Both the position numbers and the translations under genes were made by a program. A stretch of DNA of 59,953 bases. Origin: Zarea fungicola. Its lineage: Eukaryota; Ascomycota; Sordariomycetes; Hypocreales; Cordycipitaceae. The stretch covers positions 1 through 59,953 of the forward strand of contig FWCC01000336.1 of the NCBI GenBank assembly GCA_900169235.1, in the 5' to 3' direction. Position 1 is the stretch's first letter. Every line of letters begins with the position of its first letter. This document shows positions 1 to 9,117 of the stretch, piece after piece. The notes beneath the pieces were generated by a model. The model saw only the letters and a program-made list of their open reading frames with translations. It had not been told where the DNA came from and searched no databases.

Positions 1-479
1 ACGTTTGATGCGTTTGTAACACTTAGCTTCTACAAACGCCTAATAACCTAATAGAGGCGTTATCTCACATAGAATATATTAAAAAAAGGATAAGAAGCCA
101 TTAAAGCAGCTTACTAGTAGAAATTATTATAAGTTTAATATAAATGTTAAAGTATATAATAAAAGCTCTATAATAGATGGTTCTTTTATAAGACTAAGTT
201 AAGGACCTAGAGGCGGCAAATAAACGACTTTCTTGGCATTAATATATTAGAAAAAGGCGTTTATAGACTAGAGGATCTCTTACTCTAAATGATAAAAAAA
301 ATTTAGCTACTCAATCACAGGTTAAGGTTAGGAAAAAACACACCAAAGCTAAGGCATCTAGTTAGCCAAAACGCAATAAATCACGCCGCCGGCAATATGG
401 TAATTATGGCGAAATTGGCCATAATTCTAGAACATGTAATAACGAAGTAGAAATCACTTCTTCAGAGGATTCCAATTAG
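1..479 (+). pseudogene. Degraded pogo/Fot1-type DDE transposase, C-terminal end
   Basis: The last about 32 codons before the stop at 477-479 read as a basic segment followed by a CCHC-like zinc knuckle (396-437). Fot1/Tan1/pogo-like fungal transposases end in a knuckle of the form C-G-x-C-G-x-x-G-H-N-x-R-T-C. Here the first two cysteines are tyrosine codons (TAT at 396-398 and 405-407), while G-H-N-S-R-T-C is intact. A Cys-to-Tyr change needs only one G-to-A change, as RIP makes on the opposite strand. Upstream the frame is full of stops and the DNA is very AT-rich, so this is a dead remnant. The family call is from memory of the knuckle; the rest is inference. Confidence 0.6.
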
Positions 480-1062
480 ATTTCATTAATTCCATTTTAT
501 CTTATTTTATTGTGGTTGGCTGTATACCCCAAGGTCGTGAGAGGTGGCCCACTCACCCGTGTGGCCCGCTCACCCGTGAACTACGTTATACTTTGTCCGC
601 CGTACTATCTTCGTCCGCTACTTTCATCCTCCTCACCATATTTGTCAGCGATCTTCCTCTAATGTTTATTTTTATCTACTCTATTGTATTATTTGAGAGA
701 TTCCGCTTTATCCGCTGCTTTCATCCGCCTTACTGTGTTCGTCCGCTACTTCATCCGCCTTACTATATTTGTCCACGACTTTCATCCGCCTCACTATATT
801 CGCCAACTGTTTCGTTCGGGTTTAGTTAAGTAAATTGTATTCCTGTCTGATCTGCTGTTCTCACTTAGTACGGAGCATATCGTCCGCCCGGATATCTCGA
901 GCTTTAAGTCCGTCATATCATGTTCCATCTCTGTCCACTGGTATACGCAAATATAAATAAGTCAGTCTTTCAGCTCATGGTGTGTCTATCATCACAGTCT
1001 CCAATCTCCTTGGTTTCCACTATAAGCTTGAATATTTGATCATCACTTGAAAAAAAACTACA
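480..1062. repeat. Imperfect tandem repeats and upstream region of the small cysteine-rich gene
   Basis: At 541-580 a short unit (GTGGCCCRCTCACCCGT) occurs twice. From about 595 to 815 a pyrimidine-rich unit of roughly 25-30 bp, built on TTCATCCGCCTTACTATATT and TTYGTCCGC, recurs about six times with substitutions. An open frame runs through it but is repeat-derived and not credible as a gene. A TATA-like ATATAAATAA lies at 951-960, about 100 bp before the start codon at 1063, followed by a pyrimidine-rich leader. Confidence 0.55.
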
Positions 1063-1386
1063 ATGAATACCAAGATCTTTTTCATTGGCCGGCTTGCTGC
1101 TCAAACAGGAGCTACTGTCTGTAAATCAACGGTAAGAAAATGCAGCCCCATTGGCCAATATTGATGCTGAAGTTCAAAACAGGTCGATTGCATATCTCAG
1201 ACTTGTACCTCAGCAGGTGACGCATGCAGCAACATGGGTCCTAACTTCTCAGCGATTATTGCTTGCAATGTTGGCAACCCACCGTTTAGATGCAGCGTTG
1301 TTTGTAATGATAATGCAGCCGGAAACAGGTGTCTAGTGCTCTCTGCTGAATGTGGGCACATGTTTTCGTCTTTCGAAAGAATGTAA
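1063..1386 (+). CDS. Small cysteine-rich, probably secreted protein (90 aa, two exons)
   Basis: Exons 1063-1131 and 1183-1386 are separated by a 51-nt phase-0 intron (GTAAGA...AACAG). The spliced product is 90 residues with nine cysteines at 20, 26, 31, 38, 51, 60, 64, 73 and 80, eight of them in exon 2. The N-terminus (MNTKIFFIG then LAAQTGATV) resembles a short signal peptide with an interrupting Arg at position 10, so secretion is likely but not certain. A TATA-like box lies about 100 bp upstream and ACTACA precedes the ATG. Size and cysteine density match small secreted effector-like proteins of fungi. I recognise no named family. The gene sits beside transposon debris, a common location for lineage-specific effectors; that functional link is inference. 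Confidence 0.55.
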
Positions 1387-2129
1387 TGCAAATTCCGTTC
1401 TTTTATAGCTTTGGCTGGGTTTTTACATAGGATACACCTATGGTTTCCCTAGTCGTCGTGCAAATGCAAGGGCTATAATTATTAAATTAAGGATATTTAA
1501 AGAATAACCTACTGCCCCAACAGTGCTTGAAAAGTGGTAAAATACACGTTTTTATCTGTGCGCAGATTGATTGATCAGTATAATCAGTATAATCAGTGCT
1601 GAGTACTAAGCACACTAAGCACACTAAGTAGGACTAAGCAATAGAGATTAAACAAATATATTAAGAAGCCAGAGGCCATAGATAGACTAGATAGTTTAGA
1701 TCTCTATTATTTTTGGTAGTGTCGGCAAATTTCCCGAACAATTCTCCAGTTTCCACTTGCTGCGCGCTGTGAAGCGATTAGAAACCATTTAGTTCACGGC
1801 TACAAAATAGAGTAACATAATGATTGATGCCATGCCAGCTTCGAAGCCTAGTCATCCGTTGGCCCGCAAGTGGCGCTGTCGAGGTTGAGCTTACGAACGA
1901 GAAGGCGCGCAATCTACAGTAGACCCTTATTAGATCGACATTGCGAAATATATTTATTTAGACAAGCAAGTGAATTGAGCCAATACGTACTCAAACTGAA
2001 GCTGTTGACTTTCAAGTAAACGCACTTGAAGAGTGAGAATGTACCATTGAAATGTTACTACTGGAAGCCCAAGCCTGTATTTCCATAGCTAGTTTCCAAC
2101 CAGATCAGAACCGCCATCTGGAACGCCTA
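1387..2129. other. Gene-free spacer
   Basis: No supportable gene. Short direct repeats occur at about 1575-1640: ATCAGTATA twice and CACACTAAG twice in a row, followed by AT-rich sequence. This could be a decayed mobile-element end, but no matching terminus was found. Confidence 0.4.
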
Positions 2130-3223
2130 TCAGGATCTATACGTCTTCCCATACTGGGAACTTCCATTGAGAACTTGCAAAAACTCGTCGGCGATAATTT
2201 CGTCCACCCTAGCTGACGGATGGACTTCATCGTACCTGTACGTTGTCTTAGTGCGGCAGATATAGGGAGGCTACATCGGCTCTTTACATACCACAAAAAA
2301 TTAGATAATGGCAGATTGGACTGTTGGCATCCTGTACTTGGGCTGCAGGAGCGATATGGCCAAGTTACGTTGAATGGTGCCGTCAAGTAACGCTCTGGAG
2401 CCGCGCGGATACTGAGAATTAGAGAGTGCACGTCGAAAAGCGAAAACGTGACGCCCGGCCACTGCTTCTTTACAAGAACTTGAAATGGAATGCCTTGCTC
2501 AAACAAGGCATTGACGCTGCTTGTGTATTCAAAAATCTTGTACTGAGCTTCTGTCATGTTGTATTGCGTCTTGTTTTGCCAGTACTGATTGTCGCCAGTG
2601 CCACCGTTGGCGGGGCTTGCATACATGGGCGACTTTTCAAGCGGCGCTGTATTGAGCAGCACAAAGCGGCGGCCGCCCGTCTTGTAAATGCGATCAAATG
2701 TATTCCAGATGCAGTCGACAAAAGTCGGTATGCTCGTGCCCGCGACGTTGCGGTCCGTCAGGAAACCATCAACGCCGAGATCATTGGTGCCAATCCAGAC
2801 AGCATACACAGTATTGTCAGGGTGTCGGTCTGGGTACAATTTCGGAAAAGCCAAATCAGCCTCGAATGTAGGGATCTCATAGTCAAGAATTGATGGCATC
2901 AGACTCTTGATCAGATCAAAATAGTGGCTGGTAATATTATTGGCACACATGGCTCCAGCAACTGCGTAGTCGTAGTATTTGGCCCCGGTTCTGTTGGCGG
3001 CGACACGCCCCCAGGTGTAGCCACCTCCCGAAGTTTGGTTGCTTTCTGGTGTAAGCTCACCCGGAGGCGGTCCATGACCGTGGTTCATGAAGTATCCTAG
3101 CCTAGACTCGTCGGTGTAACTATCACCGAACGTGACCAGGTTTTTCATTTGGTTCACATGCCAAGCTTGCGCTGTGCCTGCCAAGGCAAATAATACTTGG
3201 TGCAGTGTGACGATCATGTTCAA
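2130..3223 (-). CDS. Secreted SGNH/GDSL esterase, CE16 acetylesterase-like (345 aa)
   Basis: Two exons: 3223-2292 and 2235-2130, with a 56-nt intron (GTATGT...TACAG). Splicing restores the reading frame and adds W-Y-D-E-V-H-P-S, which carries the catalytic Asp (about 313) and His (about 316); the unspliced frame lacks them. Residues 1-20 form a signal peptide ending TAQA. Block I is GDSYTD with the nucleophile Ser at about 35; Gly89-90 sits in the block II context; G-T-N-D at about 145-148 is block III. CE16 enzymes remove acetyl groups from plant polysaccharide oligomers outside the cell. Several N-x-T/S sequons fit a secreted glycoprotein. The fold is clear; the precise substrate is inferred from similarity to fungal CE16 proteins. 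Confidence 0.85.
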
Positions 3224-5082
3224 ATAAGTACAATTCTAGTTGGGCTAAACGCCAATTTCTTTTGCGAATAAGATGGCCATGTTCACCAGACAATGGAACA
3301 CGCTGCGCTATTTATACACAAGCGTGCAGGTTTCTTCTACAGCAGCGGACCGCGTCCATAATTGACCGCTTCCCTCGCGTACAGTGTCACGAACATGTAT
3401 AAAATTAGTCCGAACTACGACGCTGCAATGCAACATCAGTAGATGTTGGGGAAGTTGGGGAAGTGGATGCTGGTGGGTGTTCATTTTACCGACGGGACAT
3501 TCTTTGAGCAAGTTGCCGAAGAGCCGGCCGGCTACGGTTTGGATAGAGTCCTTTTTTGTACTAGAAAAGATGTATTCTATGATCCTGGATGGCCTTTTTA
3601 GCGCTTTTCCAGTAATGCAAAGAGTCTCGCAACAAACCATCACGGGACGACCTATTACGTGTGAGGGTTGAAGCCGTGTACAGCAGATTCCAACGCTACT
3701 AAGAAGCCTGTAAACAGGGCCCTTGGAACTAGGATTTCTGCCGTGCAACTAGCTACTGCACTTGCTATCCACTGATCATGAAAAAAGGCTACTCAATTGA
3801 CAATGAGTAGTTGAGAAAGCGCTGCTGTTTAGCATGATGCCGCACGTTTGTACAGAGAGAAGAGGCCAGCGGGGTTGATACGGGGGCTGCCGAGCTTCAG
3901 ATTGGATACAGGCAGTACTTTTGCGAAAAGAAATACATATTATCCGGATTAGTGAACACAGTAATCATTGTACCCATCCTAGAAGCGGGAGCTCGAGTAA
4001 GATGACAAGCTCAAAAGAACAATAGCTGCAGAATGGATAAAATATCAATTCATTTGCTGCTAAGCAGGTTTGCTAGCTGACATGCTGTGTACAATCTTGT
4101 ACTGGTCATGCACCTCCAATCGAGGATCCAGAGCTCTTTCTAATATTGACAAATCAGCAACCTAGCAATAGTTATCTTGGCTTTATCCGAACAAGTGCAT
4201 AGCTGCCTAGATTCACATGCCAGTACTTGCTTAATATGTTTCTTCCCTGCGTTTTGTTTCTGAATGTGGTGGTGCATCGTTGCTCACTGTTCCAGCAGCA
4301 TAACTTGATTATTATTCTCACTGTAGCATCACGTTATAGTGAGCCACAAAATCCGTAATGGCGCTCTCAGCCGTCCCGCTGTGGCGGGTGCACAACGCTA
4401 CTGTACTTGCTGGGTCATTTTTAATACCCTGCTGCTGTTGAGTCACTTACCAGTTCTATCACCTGTGTAGCATCCTCAGTCAGTAGTCAGCTAGTAATCA
4501 GTCGGCTGCATTAATCAATATGAAAATACGCCGTTTGGCGCACCTAAACTTTCCCGGCAGTTGCTCGGGTTACCACCTTGGTGACAGGCGTCAAGAGCCA
4601 AAGATGTCCTCTGCACCTCGCACTCTGTAGTTACTCTATACTATGTGGATATACTATTGGTATTCTGCTCCGGAAGCTCTAGGGCAGAAACCGCTAGCTA
4701 GCCTCATATTATCACTAGGCGATCTTGGTCTACTCGCCGATGATTCAAGTAAGCGGTTCCACAAAGAGGCTCCTTCACAAGACTGCCGATCTTGAATTCA
4801 GTTTTACTATTATTTATGCAAAAATACGCCATGGGTGATCATGGCGACACTGACTCAAGTCTGTATGTCCCCCACAAATAGGGCTGCAAGATGCTTTCGG
4901 TGGTGGCTAAACAGCGAAGCCTATCTTTACGTAATCAGAAACACGCATCTGTGATGGTTTGCGCTTGAATTTGATGATTTTGTTCTTGCTGACAAGTTGA
5001 ACAAACTCAACGCGGCATAGCTAACAGGCCATAGAAGTGGCCGTGAGTGGCGCTCATAAACATTGACGAATGTTACAGTGCA
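3224..5082. other. Gene-free spacer of about 1.9 kb
   Basis: It separates the esterase (minus) from the Zn2Cys6 regulator (plus) and must hold both upstream regions. Open frames at 3308-3748 and 4927-5358 on the minus strand show no domain, signal peptide or convincing codon use. I see no repeat or RNA gene. Confidence 0.4.
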
Positions 5083-6525
5083 ATGGATCGTGCTGAGTCC
5101 AGCAGGAACACAACCACAGGCACACAGCAAACGACCAAGCGCTTTCAGGTTCTCCGAGCATGCCAGAGGTGCAAGGCTCTCAGGAGGGGCTGCGATGAGC
5201 ACCGGCCTTGTCAGAGGTGCACCCGTGCAGGCTTGCAAGAGCAATGTATTGCTTCTTCTGCTCCTCAATGGAATCCAGGTTTTCTTCACGAGACGGCGAA
5301 TGTTCAGAGAAGAGTGGGCCAACTCTCCCAAACTCCAATGGTTGACGTGTGCATGCAATTATTCTTCGACATGTTTTACCCAACAATTCCAATTCTCACA
5401 CCAGAATTTGTCGACCGCTTGAAGATCGCAGCTGCGTCGCCTCAAAATGAACGAGATCTGGAGGCCTGCAGTGTACTGGTGGTAGTTTGCGCTCATGTGC
5501 TTCTTCATGTTGACTTGGCCGGTAACCCGTTGCCTTCAAGCCCGACAATGCTACCCGATGAAACAGGTATTACTGGAAAATCGCTACTAGATGCAGTATT
5601 GGAGGCACATCGAGCCGTGCACTGGCACTCGGCACCTTCATTGCACCGTTGCCTCATCGTCTTCTTTCTATACACCTGTCAAGTCAGACTTGCCCACCAC
5701 AGCCAGGCATTTCTGCTTATAAGAGAAGCAACAAGCCTTTGGTCACTTTTAGACGACAAGAGAGTGGACGGTGACTCTGTGGAACCCCTTCTTGACAGAC
5801 TTTTCTGGGTCCTACTCATCTCAGAGCGATCTCATGCCATCCGATATGATCGTTCCATCACGTTGCACATCACATCCCGCTCGCCAGAAATAAATGTCCA
5901 CGATACATCGTTGACAGGTTTCATGTGCCTCGCAGGTCTCTTTAGACCAATCGGTTCAGCTTTCATCGCTATAAAGAATGGTGAGGTGGACATGTCAGCT
6001 GCGTCGCCGCGTTTGCTTGACGATGCGGAGCGCGCGATTCATATTGCCATCCCACAACGTGCAATGCTCAGAGATGTGCAAAAAGCCAATTTGCGCATAA
6101 CAAGTCTTTGGCTGCGAGTAATAATCTGGCAGCTTCGCCTTAGGCTTGGGTATTTATCGGAAACATCCATCCACCACAACCATACATATCGCTATCCGCT
6201 TGAAATTGGCAAGGAACTTATGCTTTCCACCCGCGATCTGCCAATCGGAGCTATGCATGTTCATGGAATTGGCCTTACCGAAAAGCTATTCGACATTGGC
6301 TCCGCCGTTGTTGACGTCTTTGCTCGCATCCCACCCGCGCCATCCGCATCTGACCCGGCGACCACCCAGAGGCTGCCAGAGGAAGGGTTCTTGTACATTC
6401 GGCATTTAATTGCGCAGTTGCCTGGAGGCAGCGCCGTGTATAACGAACTGTTAGAAAAACACATGCATCAAGCTCTACCTGATACACTACTACATGAATT
6501 CTTTGCACCATATACGCCACCTTGA
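5083..6525 (+). CDS. Zn2Cys6 transcription factor, probable regulator of the alpha-glucoside cluster (480 aa)
   Basis: The binuclear zinc cluster is complete with standard spacing: Cys27-x2-Cys30-x6-Cys37-x5-Cys43-x2-Cys46-x8-Cys55, with basic K-A-L-R-R inside. A fungal transcription-factor middle region follows from about residue 90 (a Q-L-F-F-D-M-F-Y-P-T-I-P segment). The start is the first ATG in frame (5083). No intron is evident. It ends about 100 bp from the stop of the convergent sugar transporter, and the GH13 alpha-glucosidase lies just beyond. This arrangement matches MAL-type loci (activator, permease, maltase). Cysteine pattern and order are seen; control of the neighbours by this protein, and maltose or sucrose as inducer, are inferred. 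Confidence 0.88.
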   Translation: MDRAESSRNTTTGTQQTTKRFQVLRACQRCKALRRGCDEHRPCQRCTRAGLQEQCIASSAPQWNPGFLHETANVQRRVGQLSQTPMVDVCMQLFFDMFYPTIPILTPEFVDRLKIAAASPQNERDLEACSVLVVVCAHVLLHVDLAGNPLPSSPTMLPDETGITGKSLLDAVLEAHRAVHWHSAPSLHRCLIVFFLYTCQVRLAHHSQAFLLIREATSLWSLLDDKRVDGDSVEPLLDRLFWVLLISERSHAIRYDRSITLHITSRSPEINVHDTSLTGFMCLAGLFRPIGSAFIAIKNGEVDMSAASPRLLDDAERAIHIAIPQRAMLRDVQKANLRITSLWLRVIIWQLRLRLGYLSETSIHHNHTYRYPLEIGKELMLSTRDLPIGAMHVHGIGLTEKLFDIGSAVVDVFARIPPAPSASDPATTQRLPEEGFLYIRHLIAQLPGGSAVYNELLEKHMHQALPDTLLHEFFAPYTPP

Positions 6526-6627
6526 CCAAAAAAACAAGCAGTTTATTTGCAAGACAGATGTCAGCTAAATGAAAATGGGCCATTTTATTATTATTCATAT
6601 ACATTGAGACAAAACTACTTTTCCAAT

Positions 6628-8396
6628 CTAGATCTTCTCTTCGATATGCACAGGTGCCTCTTCCTTGCCACTGAGATCATTGGCATATGGGTTGACCTGA
6701 GTGGATGCAAACTTCCTGGCTGGTACACGTTGCTCGAACAGGGTATCCAGCTCTGCATATGTGCGACCCTTTGGCTCTGGAAGCCGGAAGAATACCCAGA
6801 AGCAAGACAAAAGGCAGCTGCCGGCCCAGAAGAACGCGGCACGTGCGCCCCAGTTCCACGCAGTTGAAGAGAGCTGGTAGTTGGTCATGACATTGACGAA
6901 AATGTTGCTTGCGTTATAAGCAGCGCGAGCCAGGACAATGGTCTTGGCCTTGAGCCGAGTGGAGGACAGTTCGGAGATTAGGGAGTATGTGACTGGCCCG
7001 ACCGTGAAATCATAGACGAATGTGAAGACGACAAGTAGGGCTCCAATGGCCCAGACTGCGTTGTTGTCCTTGGAAAAGGAAAGGGAGCCAACGATGATTA
7101 GAAGCAAGCATTGACAGCACAAGCCACCGAAATGAATCTTTCTTCTTCCCACCTTGGTCATGAGAATCCATGAACCAGCTGTGCCAACCATGCCGAGCGC
7201 GTACTGGCCCATAGAAAGCGAAAATGCGTTTTTTGGATCCATTCCAGCTTGGGTCATAAAGTACGAGAAGTAGCCCATGATATTTTGGCCACCAAGGGTC
7301 TGGATTAACCAAATACCAACCACAATCTCAGTTCGTCGAAGATCGATACCCTTGAAGCAGTCACGGTAGCTGACGCCCTCTTTGGCTAGTTTCTCCGACT
7401 CATTTGTGTGCTCAATCATGGCAATAGTTTCATCAGGGTTGAAGTTTGGTTGGTTTGGGGAAGTGAGGCGTAGGAGCGACTTTTTGGCAGCAACCCTGTC
7501 GCCCTTGCGCATATGCCACCATGGAGACCTGGAATGATGTTAGCTCATGTGTTACGGTTGTAAGGAAATAAATGCTTACTCGGGAGCAAAAAGAACACCG
7601 AGAAGAATCGGTACTGGCCACACCCACTGCACGGCAAAGGGGATGCGATATGCCCACTCGTCTTGACGTTTCGACGCACCCTTGTTTACTGCGACGGCAA
7701 AGAACTGTCCGATGACCCAGCACATGTTGATAAAGGTGGTAAGGTACGGTCGAAGAACGACGGGAGCGACTTCAGAAGCATATGCCGGCGTTACACTCTG
7801 GAATGCACCCCATGGAATACCTAGGTCGGTGTTAGTGTGTGCTCTTGTAGCTTTACTGGCTAGGTCGGGGACTCACCACAGAGGATCTCGCCAACGACCA
7901 AGACCTTGATATTGGGCGCAAAGAAAAGGACAAATATGAAGGCAATCATCATGACTAGGAAGCCAGCTGTTGTTTTCTTATATCCGTAGCGATCAGCCGC
8001 CCAACCTGCGAGCAAGAGGCCGAAAATCTCGCCAGCTCGCGCACCGTTTGACAGGCCAGACTGCCACGCAGCGGAAATGGCATACTTCTTTTTGGCGGCG
8101 TTGTATGTTCCATACTTTTTGTTAAATGCCGGTGAGGCATACAAGTTGCCCAAGAGCGCAAGGTCGTAGCCTTCCATGATGAGAGTAGACGACAACAGGG
8201 CAGACCAGCCAATTGCCTTGGGGTATGTCTTGATGGCCTGCAGCAAGCCCATCTCGTGCTCTGCGGCAGCACCATGCTGAGCCTCAATGGCGAGGGCCTC
8301 CGTTTTCAGAGAGTCATCATGATCATGGGTATCATGACGAGTAATTGACGGAACTTGTTCGGTCACGCCCATTGTGATTGATTCCAAGCCAGTCAA
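6628..8396 (-). CDS. MFS sugar transporter, maltose/alpha-glucoside permease-like (553 aa)
   Basis: Three exons: 8396-7877, 7820-7580 and 7528-6628, joined by introns of 56 and 51 nt with GTGAGT and GTAAGC donors. The total is exactly 554 codons. The product is a 12-helix sugar porter with a long acidic/His-rich cytosolic N-terminus. It carries G-W-A-A-D-R-Y-G-Y-K-K (cytoplasmic loop 2-3 signature), an E-S-P-W-W after helix 6, T-L-G-G-Q-N-I-M-G-Y-F in helix 7, and P-E-P-K-G-R-T-Y-A-E-L-D after helix 12. These resemble fungal maltose permeases (MAL31/AGT1, MalP) rather than hexose carriers. It is convergent with the regulator and divergent from the GH13 gene. Substrate is inferred from context and motifs. 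Confidence 0.88.
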
Positions 8397-9117
8397 AGAA
8401 GCAGAAAGGAGGGGGATATTGATAACGGGAGGGGATGGTGCACGAGAGGACTGTAAAACGGGAGGCGAATGGCTCTTTTTAACATGACAATGAAGATTTT
8501 CTTGTGTCAGTTCAGCTGGTACCTCATGACCAGCTCAACCGACTTGCCGGGGCAGCTTGTGGGGGAGCGTTGACAGGCCCGAAGCATGGGTTTTCGCGGG
8601 GAACATCTGGAGAAAGGGAAATTCTCACGCATGAAGAACCGGACTCGACCCGCCTGCCCCCGCCACCCAACAAGTGTTTGGCATGAGTCGTGGAGGCTAC
8701 ACATGGAAACGAGTACTGCCAGAAGCAGCAATGCGCGGAGTCTAGCGGAGTTGCATGCCGCCACGCGGAGTCTCCGCCACGCCACTCGACGCTTGAGTAA
8801 GTTCCCCAGCTCGAATACACGTTCAAGTTCCTATACCCGTGGTTTAAATTCTTGGCAAGTCCATTTTATTACAATTTTTGCTACAATGTCCCCACCGAAT
8901 AGCCGTGGTTGCATATGTAGCGTCTCGTAAATACGCCCTCCCGATGAGGTTGTGCCCAACAACTTCAATGGGGAAGTAGTTGTGCCGACAGTTAAATGAG
9001 GAGAACAGCCATTCCCCCGAACGGAGCCGCCCTCTGCTGGTTGATGAGTCCACGCACCACCTCTCATCTCCTCGGCTTCTCATTACAAATACTTTTCCCA
9101 GCTGATTCCAGTTCATC
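8397..9117. promoter_or_regulatory. Divergent promoter shared by sugar transporter and alpha-glucosidase
   Basis: This 721-bp interval separates two divergent start codons. The 10-mer CGCGGAGTCT occurs twice, at 8734-8743 and 8764-8773, exactly 30 bp apart. It creates paired CGG half-sites: CGG at 8736 and 8746 as a direct repeat spaced 7, and an inverted CGG-N5-CCG at 8766-8776. Zn2Cys6 proteins bind paired CGG triplets, so these are the best candidate operators for the adjacent regulator. AmyR sites are usually CGGN8CGG, so the spacing differs. The sites are seen; the binding is inferred. Confidence 0.5.

Noticed and set aside
512..829. 105-codon plus-strand open frame
   Set aside because: Begins with a non-ATG codon and runs through degenerate tandem repeats; no domain or signal peptide.
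2426..2893. 155-codon plus-strand open frame
   Set aside because: Antisense shadow of the CE16-like esterase.
3308..3748. 146-codon minus-strand open frame upstream of the esterase
   Set aside because: No domain, no conserved motif, and an unremarkable start context.
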